Shown piece after piece: positions 1-9,250 of a stretch of DNA of 64,000 nucleotides. Where the stretch lies: the NCBI RefSeq assembly GCF_005217605.1, contig NZ_SZPX01000008.1, positions 62,001 to 126,000 of the forward strand, given 5' to 3'. The stretch's first letter is position 1, and every line of letters starts with the position of its first letter. The stretch is from Sulfurimonas crateris (GTDB lineage: Bacteria > Campylobacterota > Campylobacteria > Campylobacterales > Sulfurimonadaceae). Under the pieces are notes generated by a model. The model searched no databases, had not been told where the DNA came from, and saw only the letters and a program-made list of their open reading frames with translations. Position numbers and translations under genes: made by a program.

Positions 1-1
1 C

Positions 2-427
2 GTAGCTAAAAATATTGAATTGACAGATGAGCTTTTTGAACTTTTTAAAACAAACAAGATAGGATTGGCACTAAATCATAGCTTGACCCAGCAGATGCAA
101 AAAGAGCTTCTAAGTTACAACGATGATGAGATATCCTACGCTCTGGCACTTAACGGCGGTATTGATGAAGAGATAGTGCATCAGCTTTTAAAGAGCAAAA
201 ATGAGGAGATTATTTCAGCCCTGTATGAAAATCCAAAAACTCCTTCATCTATACTTGAAGAGGCGTACAGAAACAACAAATACTGCCAAGAGATAGCAAA
301 AAATGAGAACACTCCGGTAGAGATATTGTATCAACTCCAGCTTGACTCAAAATATGCCCGCTCAGTTATGGAAAATCCGGCATTTGGCAGATATATACAA
401 CAAGAAAATATAGGATGGGAAGTATGA
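2..427 (+). CDS. LRV-repeat protein, C-terminal part (cut by left edge)
   Basis: The frame is open to the first base of the window, so the TTG at 20 is only the first start-like codon and the real start lies outside. The visible 142 residues contain about 24-26-residue helical repeats of the type 'AKNENTPVEILYQL' and 'YENPKTPSSILEEA', matching the leucine-rich variant (LRV) pattern. Such repeats form alpha-solenoids used for protein binding. The stop overlaps the MoxR start as ATGA, which implies translational coupling, so this may be an accessory subunit of that ATPase. No catalytic motif is visible and the function is unknown. Confidence 0.75.
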   Translation, partial: VAKNIELTDELFELFKTNKIGLALNHSLTQQMQKELLSYNDDEISYALALNGGIDEEIVHQLLKSKNEEIISALYENPKTPSSILEEAYRNNKYCQEIAKNENTPVEILYQLQLDSKYARSVMENPAFGRYIQQENIGWEV

Positions 428-1419
428 AAGCAACAGATCTAAGCTCGGCAATAGAAGCTTTGGTAGAGCAGAGAGTTCCGACATTTTTGTGGGGAGCACC
501 GGGAATAGGAAAATCTTCTATTGTAAAGCAGATAGCAAAAAGCAGGGGTGTCGGTTTTATAGACTTAAGACTGGCACTTATGGATCCGACCGACCTTAAG
601 GGGATCCCGTTTTACGACAAAGATTCCCACACTGCACTCTGGGCGCCTCCTGCCTTTTTGCCCCGTGAAGGAGAGGGGATCTTATTTTTGGATGAGCTAA
701 ACTCTGCGGCTCCTAGTGTTCAGGCTTCTGCTTATCAGCTAATACTTGATAGAAGAGTGGGCGAGTATGAACTCCCTGATGGCTGGGCGATAGTAGCTGC
801 AGGAAACCGTGAGGGAGACAGGGGTGTTACCTACCGTATGCCAAGCCCTTTGGCTAACAGGTTTGTCCACTTTGAGATGGATGTAGATGTTGAGGACTGG
901 AGGCTCTGGGCATACAGAAACGCTATTGATGAGAGAGTTCTCTCTTACATCTCATATAAAAATGAACATCTGTTCACTTTTGATGCCAAAAGCGATGCTA
1001 AAAGCTTTGCAACGCCTAGAAGCTGGGAGTATGTAAACAGCGTTCTAAAGAGCAAAGTCTCTGAAGATCTGCTTTTAGAGACCATCGGCGGAGCACTCGG
1101 CAAGGATGTTGCGGTCTCGTTTTTGGCATTTTGCAAGGTAATGAGTAGACTTCCGGATATAAAAAATATACTACACAGCGGAGGCGGTGAGTACAGCGAT
1201 GAGGTAGATGTTCTTTATGCTCTAAGTACAGGACTCGTTAGCGCATACCTCAAAGATAGAGATGATAAGAAGTTAGAGAATTTGCTTAGATATACGTTTG
1301 GGTTAAAGAGCGAATTTGCCGTGATGACTGTTCAAGATCTGCAGAGAAACGGTGTCAACATGGAACATCTCGAAGCATTTAGAGAGTGGGTGGAGAAGTT
1401 TGCATATCTATTAGAATAA
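424..1419 (+). CDS. MoxR-type AAA+ ATPase
   Basis: A 331-residue AAA+ protein of the MoxR family. The Walker A motif GAPGIGKS is at residues 24-31, Walker B (LFLDE) ends at D89/E90, the sensor-1 Asn is N127 (AAGNREGD), and an 'SPLANRF' arginine-finger segment follows. The ATG at 424 is preferred over 415 because it forms an ATGA overlap with the upstream gene and has AGGA about 8 bases upstream. MoxR ATPases act as chaperones that mature cofactor proteins or complexes together with a VWA-domain protein. The expected VWA partner is here, but 4 kb downstream at 5394, beyond a ferritin-like gene and an accessory islet. Confidence 0.88.
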   Translation: MKATDLSSAIEALVEQRVPTFLWGAPGIGKSSIVKQIAKSRGVGFIDLRLALMDPTDLKGIPFYDKDSHTALWAPPAFLPREGEGILFLDELNSAAPSVQASAYQLILDRRVGEYELPDGWAIVAAGNREGDRGVTYRMPSPLANRFVHFEMDVDVEDWRLWAYRNAIDERVLSYISYKNEHLFTFDAKSDAKSFATPRSWEYVNSVLKSKVSEDLLLETIGGALGKDVAVSFLAFCKVMSRLPDIKNILHSGGGEYSDEVDVLYALSTGLVSAYLKDRDDKKLENLLRYTFGLKSEFAVMTVQDLQRNGVNMEHLEAFREWVEKFAYLLE

Positions 1420-1491
1420 CTCTTTAAAAGATAATTAATCAACTTGATTGTACCATAGGAGCGTACTAAAAATTTTCATGAGGAGTTAGAT

Positions 1492-2010
1492 ATGGCTAGA
1501 GTAGGAAATTCGATAATTAAAGGTCTAGAGGTCTCAGAGATCATTAAACTTCTAAACAGAGCTTATGCGGATGAGTGGCTGGCGTACTACCAGTATTTTA
1601 TCGAGAGCAAGGTCGTAAAAGGAATCATGAAAGATGCTGCTATTACCGAGCTTGATCAGCACGCAGCCGATGAGCTAAGACACGCTACTATGATAGCAGA
1701 CAGAATTTTGCAGCTTGGCGGAACGCCTCTTTTAAATCCAAAAGAGTGGATGAAGAAGACAAACTGCGGCTATGAAGAGCCTAAAAATTTCGATGTCGTC
1801 GCAATTCTAGAAGATGCCATCAAAGGCGAGCAGTGTGCTATAAACACTTACTCAAGCATAGTTGATCTCACAAGAGACAAAGATATAGTTACTTACGACA
1901 TCGTCTCACAGATATTGGCTGACGAGGTCGAGCACGAAGAGGATCTCCAAGCGCTTCATGACGACATTACAGAGTTTGTAAGTGATCTTAAAAAGAGCCT
2001 GAAAAAATAA
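1492..2010 (+). CDS. Ferritin-like di-iron protein (Dps/bacterioferritin-like)
   Basis: A 172-residue four-helix-bundle protein. Putative di-iron ligands are E28 (ADEW), the E61-x-x-H64 pair (DELRH), a mid-protein Glu in 'EDAIKGEQ' and the EVEH motif near residue 145, giving the ExxH pairs typical of ferritin-like domains. Length fits the bacterioferritin/Dps-like group. Likely roles are iron oxidation and storage or peroxide detoxification in the cytoplasm. AGGAG sits just before the ATG and a perfect hairpin follows the stop. It may be transcribed with or just after the MoxR gene. The exact subfamily cannot be decided by eye. Confidence 0.8.
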   Translation: MARVGNSIIKGLEVSEIIKLLNRAYADEWLAYYQYFIESKVVKGIMKDAAITELDQHAADELRHATMIADRILQLGGTPLLNPKEWMKKTNCGYEEPKNFDVVAILEDAIKGEQCAINTYSSIVDLTRDKDIVTYDIVSQILADEVEHEEDLQALHDDITEFVSDLKKSLKK

Positions 2011-2017
2011 CTAAAAT

Positions 2018-2040
2018 ATCAAAGAGGCACTCTCTTTGAT
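2018..2040 (+). terminator. Hairpin after the ferritin-like gene
   Basis: ATCAAAGAG and CTCTTTGAT form a perfect 9-bp stem around a 5-base loop, starting 8 bases after the stop codon. No clean T run follows at once, so it may be a weak intrinsic terminator or an mRNA-stabilising 3' hairpin. Confidence 0.5.
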
Positions 2041-2169
2041 GTTACGCACCAAAATCTTTCAATCTTTTCTTTTTCTTTTTTAAAGTAAATATTGCAATTT
2101 GTCATATTTTTAGATCAAAATAAAAATTTATATTATATTTTTCTATTTTAAAATATGGGAGTAAATATA

Positions 2170-2694
2170 ATGGATGCAAAAAATAAACTCACAAATAATA
2201 TTATCGTCGATGATAAAATTTTTATCATAAGAGGCGCTCAGGTAATGATAGATAAGGATTTAGCAGAGTTATATGACGTAGCTACTAAAAGACTTAATGA
2301 GCAGGTAAAGAGAAATATAGAGAGATTTGATAGTGATTTTATGTTTCAACTAACTGATGAAGAATTGAAAAATTTGCGGTCGCAAAATGCGACCACAAAT
2401 TTTAATATGATAAGAACAAATCCTTATGTATTTACAGAGCAAGGGGTATATATGCTTGCTACTGTACTTAAAAGCGGTATTGCAGTAGAAGTTACTAAAC
2501 AAATTATGCGAACATTTACAAAGCTGAAAAATCAATCTGTACCATACTTTGATATCATAAAAAGACTAGAAAAATTAGAAACAAATGATAAAGAAACAAC
2601 TGAACTACTTCAAAAAGTGGTGCAAGTAGTTTCGAGTATGCAGGGCATTTATGATGAAGCTAAAGAGGGGACTAAGAAGATAGGGTTTGTTTGA
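2170..2694 (+). CDS. ORF6N-domain DNA-binding protein
   Basis: The protein is 174 residues from the ATG at 2170, chosen over the one at 2155 because GGGAG lies 8 bases upstream. The N-terminal ~90 residues ('IIRGAQVMIDKDLAELYDVATKRLNEQVKRN') are a clear ORF6N domain, a DNA-binding module common in phages and mobile islands. The C-terminal part is a predicted helical coiled region (residues ~120-165). It opens an AT-rich accessory islet that precedes the restriction-modification-like pair. Its regulatory or anti-phage role is unknown. Confidence 0.75.
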   Translation: MDAKNKLTNNIIVDDKIFIIRGAQVMIDKDLAELYDVATKRLNEQVKRNIERFDSDFMFQLTDEELKNLRSQNATTNFNMIRTNPYVFTEQGVYMLATVLKSGIAVEVTKQIMRTFTKLKNQSVPYFDIIKRLEKLETNDKETTELLQKVVQVVSSMQGIYDEAKEGTKKIGFV

Positions 2695-2700
2695 TTAAGC

Positions 2701-2898
2701 TCATTTATTTGTTATTTTAAACTTCTCCTGCAACTTCAAAGCTTTTTCGTAACTCTCTTTTTGAGCTTCTACTATTTCGTCAAAGGCAAAACCCTTCATA
2801 ACAATTTCATATAAAAACGGTTTCTCTTTTCGCCAATTTCGTAAAGTCATCGGCGTAATATTCAGTAGTCTTGCTTTGTCTTGTTGTGTTAATTTCAT
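2701..2898 (-). CDS. Small helix-turn-helix protein
   Basis: A 65-residue basic protein with an N-terminal helix-turn-helix: 'TQQDKARLLNITPMTLRNWRKEKP' at residues 4-27 places the turn at 'NITP' and a recognition helix with T-L-R-N-W-R. The rest is a helical, Lys/Glu-rich tail. It is convergent with the ORF6N gene (6-base gap) and divergent from the methylase gene, which is where a controller protein of a restriction-modification system would sit. Two similar palindromes lie in the shared intergenic region. A controller role is inferred, not shown. Confidence 0.6.
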   Translation of the reverse strand: MKLTQQDKARLLNITPMTLRNWRKEKPFLYEIVMKGFAFDEIVEAQKESYEKALKLQEKFKITNK

Positions 2899-2936
2899 AA
2901 AAAAATTCTAATCAATAAAAAATTTAAACAAAATTC

Positions 2937-2980
2937 GCAAATAAATTGCTAAATGATTATTAAAAAAGCAAATATTTTGC
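2937..2980. promoter_or_regulatory. Two GCAA-N5-TTGC palindromes between HTH and methylase genes
   Basis: GCAAATAAATTGC (2937-2949) and GCAAATATTTTGC (2968-2980) are two versions of one imperfect palindrome spaced 31 bp centre to centre, about three helical turns. They lie in the divergent intergenic region between the small HTH gene and the methylase gene and are candidate operators for the HTH protein. Confidence 0.35.
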
Positions 2981-3038
2981 TCTTATTTTATAAAATAGAA
3001 AACAATTATCTAGAAATAAAACAAAAGAGAAAAATTTT

Positions 3039-4121
3039 ATGGCAAATGAGAATCTTGCAAATGCAAAAAAAGCAAAAAATGATGAATTTTATACACAATA
3101 TATTGATATAGAAAAAGAAGTGTCGGCGTATCTTGAATATGACCCAGATGTATTCAAAAATAAAATTATATTATTACCATGCGATGATCCGGAATGGAGT
3201 AATTTTACTAAATATTTTGCTCAAAATTTTGAGAGATTTGGTTTAAAAAAGCTTATTAGTACAAGTTATGCTTCTGCTAGTAAGTTATATGATACCAATT
3301 ATCAGCCTACGCTCTTTGAAATCAATAATCCAAAGTATGATGAATTTAAGACTATAAAAAATGGAAAAATATTTACCCTAGACCATGATACTACACATGA
3401 TGGCAGGATAGATATAAATGACTTAGAGTGGCACTACTTAGAAGGTGATGGAGATTTTAGAAGTGATGAAATAAAAAAACTAAGAGATGAAGCAGATATT
3501 ATTATCACTAATCCACCATTTTCACAGTTTCGTATCTTTTTAGCTTGGATTATAGCGAGTAGTAAGCGGTTTTTAATTATCGGAAATATTAACGCAATTA
3601 CATACAAAGAGGTTTTTCCACTTATTAAAGACAATAAAGTATGGCTTGGACCTAGTATAACAAGTGGAGATAGAGAGTTTGAAGTTCCAAAAGATGTTGT
3701 TGATATGACAAAATTTACGGGGAAAATAAGAGATGGAAGATATTATCAAAGAGTTGTAGGTGTCAGGTGGTTTACAAATATTGATCATGGCAGACGACAT
3801 CAGCCAATATCACTAATGTCAGAAAAGGATGTAATTAAATACAGCACTAAAAAACCTTTTGACAGGTATGACAACTACGATGCCATAGAAGTTCCATATG
3901 TGAAACTCATCCCAAATGATTTTGACGGAGTAATGGGTGTGCCAATTAGTTTTTTGGATAAGTATAGTCCTGAGCAATTTGAAATTCTTGGAAGTGATTA
4001 TGAGGTTAAAGATGGCAAATTACCACAATTAGTAAACTCATCATGGCAAGGAAAACTAGATAGAGGCTATATTACTGGCAGACGAGCATACAGCAGAATT
4101 TTAATAAAACATAAAAGGTAA
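3039..4121 (+). CDS. EcoRI-family adenine-specific DNA methyltransferase
   Basis: 360 residues. The catalytic motif IV, NPPF, is at residues 158-161 after 'DIIIT', as in N6-adenine methyltransferases. The opening 'NAKKAKNDEFYTQY.DIEKE' and the length match the EcoRI-type methylase family rather than the M.Dam or type I HsdM families. It would transfer a methyl group from SAM to adenine at a specific site. The stop is only 3 bases from the next gene (DUF262-HNH), so the two are clearly one operon. The gene is much more AT-rich than the flanking housekeeping genes, consistent with acquisition. Confidence 0.85.
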   Translation: MANENLANAKKAKNDEFYTQYIDIEKEVSAYLEYDPDVFKNKIILLPCDDPEWSNFTKYFAQNFERFGLKKLISTSYASASKLYDTNYQPTLFEINNPKYDEFKTIKNGKIFTLDHDTTHDGRIDINDLEWHYLEGDGDFRSDEIKKLRDEADIIITNPPFSQFRIFLAWIIASSKRFLIIGNINAITYKEVFPLIKDNKVWLGPSITSGDREFEVPKDVVDMTKFTGKIRDGRYYQRVVGVRWFTNIDHGRRHQPISLMSEKDVIKYSTKKPFDRYDNYDAIEVPYVKLIPNDFDGVMGVPISFLDKYSPEQFEILGSDYEVKDGKLPQLVNSSWQGKLDRGYITGRRAYSRILIKHKR

Positions 4122-4124
4122 ACT

Positions 4125-5288
4125 ATGACAACAACATTAAGAACTAAAATAACAATAAAAGAAATCTGTAACGGGTTTGTTTACAATGAACTTGAAGGCA
4201 AAGGTCTGTTTGGGTTATCTGGAAAATTAACCATCCAACCAGAGTATCAAAGAAACTATATTTATGCAGATGGAAAGAGGGATGTTGCGGTCATAGAATC
4301 AATTTTAAAAGGGTATCCGTTAGGGATAATTTACTTTAATAAAATATCTGATGATAAGTTTGAGGTTTTAGATGGACAGCAAAGAATCACAAGTATTGGA
4401 AGATATTTTACAAATAAATTAGCCATAAAAGATGAAAATGGGATGGAACAATATTTTGATACTATTGCTGAGGATAAAAGAAAAAAGATAGAAGAGACAG
4501 AGCTTTTGATATATGAGTGTGAGGGTGAAGAGAGTGAGATTAAAGAGTGGTTTAAAACTATAAATATAGTAGGTGTTCCTCTTAATGATCAAGAATTTTT
4601 AAATGCTATTTATTCAGGAAAGTTTGTGACACTTTGTAAAGAGGAGTTTAGCAACTCGCAAAATGCAAATATTCAAAAGTGGAGTGCTTATATCAAAGGC
4701 TCTGCTAATAGACAGGAGTTTTTTGCAGTCGCACTGGACTGGGTAAGTAAAGGAAATATTGATACTTATATGGCTCAGCATAGACATGATAATAATATTA
4801 ATGAGATAAAAAGATATTTTAATAGTGTTATTGATTGGGTATCTGCAGTTTTTATAGATGTTGAAAAAGAGATGTGTGGGTTAGAGTGGGGAAGGCTGTA
4901 TGAAGAGTATCATAGACAAGCATATAATCCTACTGAAATTCAAAACAGACTTTATAAATTATATAGTGATCCTTATATAAAAAATTATAAAGGATTGTAC
5001 GAGTACATTTTGGGTGGAGAAAAGGATACAAAATTACTAGATGTACGAGTCTTTGATGATGCTACAAAAAGAAGGGTCTATAAAGAGCAAACCAAAATAG
5101 CAGAATTAAAAGGAGTTTCAAACTGTCCATTGTGTGCCATTAGAAATAATTCAAATCAAACGAAAATTTGGAAGCAAAATGAGATGGATGCAGATCATGT
5201 CACAGCATGGAGTAAGGGCGGTGCTACAGATTTCCAAAATTGTGAAATGTTATGTAAAACACATAATAGAGCAAAAGGGAATCGGTAA
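4125..5288 (+). CDS. DUF262-HNH protein, candidate restriction nuclease
   Basis: 387 residues. The N-terminal DUF262 (ParB/Srx-like) domain has the DGQQR signature at residues 83-87. A C-terminal HNH module has the zinc-knuckle-like CPLC at 334-337, the D-H pair at 357-358 (DADHVTAW), 'GGATDFQN' and a final LCKTHN. DUF262 domains in GmrS and related defence proteins bind and hydrolyse nucleotides, and HNH modules cleave DNA. Tight linkage to an adenine methylase suggests it is the restriction half of a modification-dependent pair. Whether it is a type II-like or type IV-like enzyme cannot be told from sequence. Confidence 0.8.
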   Translation: MTTTLRTKITIKEICNGFVYNELEGKGLFGLSGKLTIQPEYQRNYIYADGKRDVAVIESILKGYPLGIIYFNKISDDKFEVLDGQQRITSIGRYFTNKLAIKDENGMEQYFDTIAEDKRKKIEETELLIYECEGEESEIKEWFKTINIVGVPLNDQEFLNAIYSGKFVTLCKEEFSNSQNANIQKWSAYIKGSANRQEFFAVALDWVSKGNIDTYMAQHRHDNNINEIKRYFNSVIDWVSAVFIDVEKEMCGLEWGRLYEEYHRQAYNPTEIQNRLYKLYSDPYIKNYKGLYEYILGGEKDTKLLDVRVFDDATKRRVYKEQTKIAELKGVSNCPLCAIRNNSNQTKIWKQNEMDADHVTAWSKGGATDFQNCEMLCKTHNRAKGNR

Positions 5289-5349
5289 TAGTGACATTTT
5301 GATAGACAAGTAGATTTATTTATAATATTAAAGATAGAGTAATCACATC

Positions 5350-5382
5350 TTGTTTCGTTGGTACTTTAATGTTTGATATAAT
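5350..5382 (+). promoter_or_regulatory. Promoter of the VWA gene
   Basis: A perfect TATAAT (5377-5382) lies 11 bases before the ATG at 5394, with T-rich sequence upstream and no well-spaced -35, as is usual in Campylobacterota. It suggests the VWA gene is transcribed independently of the islet upstream. If initiation occurs about 7 bases after the -10, the leader is very short and the ATG at 5406 might be the true start. Confidence 0.5.
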
Positions 5383-5393
5383 AGTCTTAAAAA

Positions 5394-6524
5394 ATGGATA
5401 TTTGTATGTCAAGCATTGAGCAAAAAATCTCTCAAGCAAAATCAAAACTTCTTCTCAATCACCCTTTTTTCGGGGCACTTGCGGCAAAGCTTGAACTTGT
5501 TCAAAATGATGATATTCAGAGCTTTAAAAGCAACGGCATCAAGTTAGAGTACAACAGCGATTTTTTGCAAAAGTTAGACTCCGCGCAGATGGAGTTCGTT
5601 TTTGCAAACGGTGCAATGCACGCCTCTCTTGCCCATGAAGTGAGAAAAAACGGCAGAAGCGGATGGTTGTGGCAATTGGCTACAGACTATGCTATTAATG
5701 ATATGTTAGTTCAAAACGGTCTTGTCCGTCCGGATGAGGCGCACTACTCAAAGAGATTTAGCGGTATGTACGCAGAGGAGATATATGCGGAGTTAAAAGA
5801 GGATATTTTGCGTGATGAGCTTGAATATAAATCGGACGAGACGGATGATGTGCAAGATAGTAAGAGTGAACAAAACAGGCAAAAAACGCCTCAAAAAACC
5901 GATGCCCTGAGCGAACAGCTTTTTGAAGAGTTTGCCAAAGCTAAACTTGAAGAGGAGGCAAAAAACTCCGAGATGCCCATCGGGATAGGAAGATTTTTCA
6001 GCATAACAGACGAGGGAAAGGTAGACTGGCGCAGAGAGCTAAATGCGGCACTGCAGAGATTTTACAGAGATGACTATAGACTCATTCCGCCTAGTAAAAA
6101 ACTTCTCTACAGAGGCATATATCTGCCATCATCCACAACTCAAAGAGTAAAAATTGTCGTGGCAGTCGATAGCTCGGGTTCGGTAGATGAAAAACTTCTA
6201 GACGAGTTTTTAAGCGAGCTTAACTTTTTGATGTTGAGTGTTGCAAATTTTGAGATAGACATGCTTGTCTGCGATGACAAGATCAGATCGCATAAAACCT
6301 TTTTTGGCGGCGATATTTTAGAAGCAGATATAAAAGGGGGCGGAGGAACCGACTTCAGACCCGTTTTTGAGTTTATAGACAAAGAGCTCTTAGATGTGCA
6401 GCTGCTTCTGTACTTCACTGATCTGGATGGAGTTTTTCCAAAAGATGCGCCAAACTACGAGGTTAAGTGGGTGTCTCCAAAAGAGGCCATTGTGCCATTT
6501 GGCAGTCTGATCGTGTTAGAATAG
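5394..6524 (+). CDS. VWA-like domain protein (COG3864 type), MoxR partner
   Basis: 376 residues, or 372 if the ATG at 5406 is used. The N-terminal part ('LLLNHPFFGALAAKLELV', later 'WQLATDYAINDMLV') is the metallopeptidase-like domain of COG3864/DUF2201 proteins. The C-terminal part is a von Willebrand A-like fold with the MIDAS motif DSSGS near residue 258 and a later 'GGGGTDF' strand. These proteins work with MoxR ATPases, one of which is encoded at 424. The middle (residues ~140-185) is acidic and low-complexity. The partner genes are normally adjacent, so the separation here is unusual. Confidence 0.83.
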   Translation: MDICMSSIEQKISQAKSKLLLNHPFFGALAAKLELVQNDDIQSFKSNGIKLEYNSDFLQKLDSAQMEFVFANGAMHASLAHEVRKNGRSGWLWQLATDYAINDMLVQNGLVRPDEAHYSKRFSGMYAEEIYAELKEDILRDELEYKSDETDDVQDSKSEQNRQKTPQKTDALSEQLFEEFAKAKLEEEAKNSEMPIGIGRFFSITDEGKVDWRRELNAALQRFYRDDYRLIPPSKKLLYRGIYLPSSTTQRVKIVVAVDSSGSVDEKLLDEFLSELNFLMLSVANFEIDMLVCDDKIRSHKTFFGGDILEADIKGGGGTDFRPVFEFIDKELLDVQLLLYFTDLDGVFPKDAPNYEVKWVSPKEAIVPFGSLIVLE

Positions 6525-6547
6525 TTCATAAAAAAATGGAGTCGAAT

Positions 6548-9250
6548 ATGCAAGAGTCTAATAACTGGCACTCTTTAGAAGTAGATGAAGTTCTAAGAGC
6601 AGTTGAGAGTTCACAAGATGGTCTAAGCAGCACCGAAGTTGAGGCAAGGCTTAAAAAATATGGACCTAACAAACTTCAAGAAGAGAAGAAAAAGAGCGCA
6701 GTTGTACGTTTTTTAATGCAGTTTAACAACCTTTTGATCTACGTACTTTTAAGTGCTGCCGTAGTGACTGCAGTGCTTGATCATATGATAGATACGGTCG
6801 TAATACTAGGAGTCGTGCTAATCAATGCCATTATAGGTTTTATCCAAGAGAATAGAGCTCAAAATGCGATGGATGCCATAAAAAAGATGCTGGCATTTCA
6901 TGCTATTGTCATGAGGGATAATAGTAAGCAAAAAGTACAAAGTGAATCATTGGTCATCGGCGATATTGTCTTTATGAAGCCGGGAGATAGAGTTTTAGCG
7001 GATATAAGGCTGCTTGAGACACACGCCTTTAGCGTTCAGGAAGCTCCACTGACCGGAGAGTCCGTTGCTGTTGAGAAGAGTGTCAAAAAAGTCATGCCTG
7101 AAGCAACTTTGGGAGACAGAAGCTCAATGGCATTTGCAGGAACGACTATAGCAGGCGGAGAAGCAAAAGGTGTTGTGGTCGCTACGGCAGACAGAACGGA
7201 GCTTGGACGTATAAGCGGAATGTTAAGCAGTGTAGAGACACTGACCACGCCTCTTGTTGAGCAGATGGATAGATTCGCCAAATATCTAACTTTTTTTATA
7301 CTCTCCTTTTCTCTTCTTATTTTTCTTGTCGGTTATTTTGTAAAAGGGCTTGATTTTACAGAGGCATTTATGGCGGTAATAGGGCTTTTTGTCGCCGCTA
7401 TTCCCGAAGGTCTGCCAGCTGTTTTGACTATAACGCTTGCAGTAGGTGTGCAGGCTATGGCAAAGAGAAATGCAATAGTCAGACAGCTGCCGGCCATTGA
7501 GACCATAGGCTCCGTTTCTGTTATATGCTCGGACAAAACAGGAACTCTTACTCAAAACGAGATGATGGTCAGCAGTGTAGTTACAAATGATAGAAATTAC
7601 AGAGTAAGTGGTGCAGGTTATGAACCGATAGGGGATCTATATTTCAAGGATGAGAAGGTTGATATAGATAGAGATGAGAGAGTGAAATTTTTGGCTAAAA
7701 CCTCTCTTTTATGCAGTGACGCTATTTTAAGGGAAGAGGATAACTCTTGGACAATTGAGGGAAGTCCGACAGAGGGTGCCCTAGTCACATTTGCCCATAA
7801 AGCCGGCTTCTACGCCAATGAGACAAGAGAGGTTTTTAAGCGTGATGACAAGATACCGTTTGATTCAAAACATAAATATATGGCGACGTTAAACCATAGT
7901 CATGAAGGTGAATCCATTATCGTCGTAAAAGGGGCGGCAGAGATCATCATTAAAATGTCAGAGTTCGAGTATGTAGACGCAGAGAATGAAAAAGAGATTC
8001 AGAGCGCATACTGGGAAGAGATGGCAAAAGAGCTTGCCTCTTGCGGAGAGAGGGTGCTGGCACTTGCGTATAAAAAAGTATCTCATGATAAAGCAACGCT
8101 TGATTTTGATGATCTAAAAGAGGGGCTTGTGCTTATTGCGCTTGTAGGATTGATCGATCCTCCGCGTCCTGAAGCCATAGAGGCTATAAAAGAGTGTTAC
8201 AGCGCACATATAGATGTAAAAATGATAACCGGAGATCATCTTTTAACCGCAACTGCCATAGGAAAAACTATAGGGCTTAGAAATTGTGAAAATGTCTTAA
8301 GCGGTGCGGATATAGAGAAGTTAAGTGATGAGGAGCTTGAGAGAGTCGTACTTAATACAGATATATTTGCAAGAACCACTCCTGAGCATAAATTAAGATT
8401 GGTAAAGGCGCTTCAAGCGCACTCAAAAATTGTAGCGATGACAGGGGATGGCGTAAACGATGCGCCTGCACTAAAGAGAGCCAATGTCGGTATCGCTATG
8501 GGAAAAAGCGGCACCGAGGCGGCAAAAGAGTCGAGCGAATTTGTTTTAACAGATGACAATTTTGCCTCAATAGTAAATGCCGTAAGAGAGGGCAGAAGAG
8601 TTTATGACAATATAAAAAAGGTCATAAGCTGGACGCTTCCAACTAATGCTTCTGAGGCTTCGGTAATTATAGTTGCAATATTTTTTGGAATGGTTATGCC
8701 GATAACTCCTATTCAAATCCTTTGGGCAAATATGATAACAGCCGTTACATTGGGTATTGCACTGGCATTTGAGGATGAAGATAAAAATATAATGAAAAGA
8801 AGTCCTAGAGCTATTGATGAGCCTATTTTAAACAGAGAGCTGATATGGCATATAGTTTATGTGACAACCCTCTTTCTTATTGCGGTTTTTGGCGCTTTTT
8901 ACTATGCGATGCAAAGCGGCGCAAGCGTAGAGTATGCGAGAACTCTCGCACTTAATGTTCTGGTCTTTTTGGAGATATTTCACCTTTTTTATATTAGAAA
9001 TCTAAACATAATTGAGCTGAAGCTTAGTGATGTTTTGGCAAACAGAGTAGTGTGGAGCGCAGTATCCGTCATCTTTTTTGCACAGATCGCTATAACTTAC
9101 ATACCGTTTTTGCAGGGAGTTTTTTTAACGGCATCTTTAACGCTATTTGATTTTAGTATGATCTTTCTATGCGGAGTTGTAGTCTTCGCTCTCTTGGAGC
9201 TTGAGAAGCAGTTTAGACTTAGGGTTGCAAGAAAAAGAGAGATAGCCTAG
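6548..9250 (+). CDS. Cation-transporting P-type ATPase (type II-like)
   Basis: 900 residues from the ATG at 6548, preferred because TGGAG lies 6 bases upstream. Features are an N-terminal cation-ATPase domain ('LSSTEVEARLKKYGPNKL'), the TGES actuator loop, M4 PEGLP, phosphorylation Asp D329 in DKTGT, MITGDH, TGDGVNDAPALK and a C-terminal membrane block of about six helices. M5 keeps the N and E of 'TNASEA' seen in Ca-ATPases. M6 reads 'NMITAVTLGIALAF', with Ala where SERCA has the ion-binding Asp800, so transport of Ca2+ should not be assumed. It likely exports or exchanges a cation at the inner membrane. Confidence 0.88.
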   Translation: MQESNNWHSLEVDEVLRAVESSQDGLSSTEVEARLKKYGPNKLQEEKKKSAVVRFLMQFNNLLIYVLLSAAVVTAVLDHMIDTVVILGVVLINAIIGFIQENRAQNAMDAIKKMLAFHAIVMRDNSKQKVQSESLVIGDIVFMKPGDRVLADIRLLETHAFSVQEAPLTGESVAVEKSVKKVMPEATLGDRSSMAFAGTTIAGGEAKGVVVATADRTELGRISGMLSSVETLTTPLVEQMDRFAKYLTFFILSFSLLIFLVGYFVKGLDFTEAFMAVIGLFVAAIPEGLPAVLTITLAVGVQAMAKRNAIVRQLPAIETIGSVSVICSDKTGTLTQNEMMVSSVVTNDRNYRVSGAGYEPIGDLYFKDEKVDIDRDERVKFLAKTSLLCSDAILREEDNSWTIEGSPTEGALVTFAHKAGFYANETREVFKRDDKIPFDSKHKYMATLNHSHEGESIIVVKGAAEIIIKMSEFEYVDAENEKEIQSAYWEEMAKELASCGERVLALAYKKVSHDKATLDFDDLKEGLVLIALVGLIDPPRPEAIEAIKECYSAHIDVKMITGDHLLTATAIGKTIGLRNCENVLSGADIEKLSDEELERVVLNTDIFARTTPEHKLRLVKALQAHSKIVAMTGDGVNDAPALKRANVGIAMGKSGTEAAKESSEFVLTDDNFASIVNAVREGRRVYDNIKKVISWTLPTNASEASVIIVAIFFGMVMPITPIQILWANMITAVTLGIALAFEDEDKNIMKRSPRAIDEPILNRELIWHIVYVTTLFLIAVFGAFYYAMQSGASVEYARTLALNVLVFLEIFHLFYIRNLNIIELKLSDVLANRVVWSAVSVIFFAQIAITYIPFLQGVFLTASLTLFDFSMIFLCGVVVFALLELEKQFRLRVARKREIA

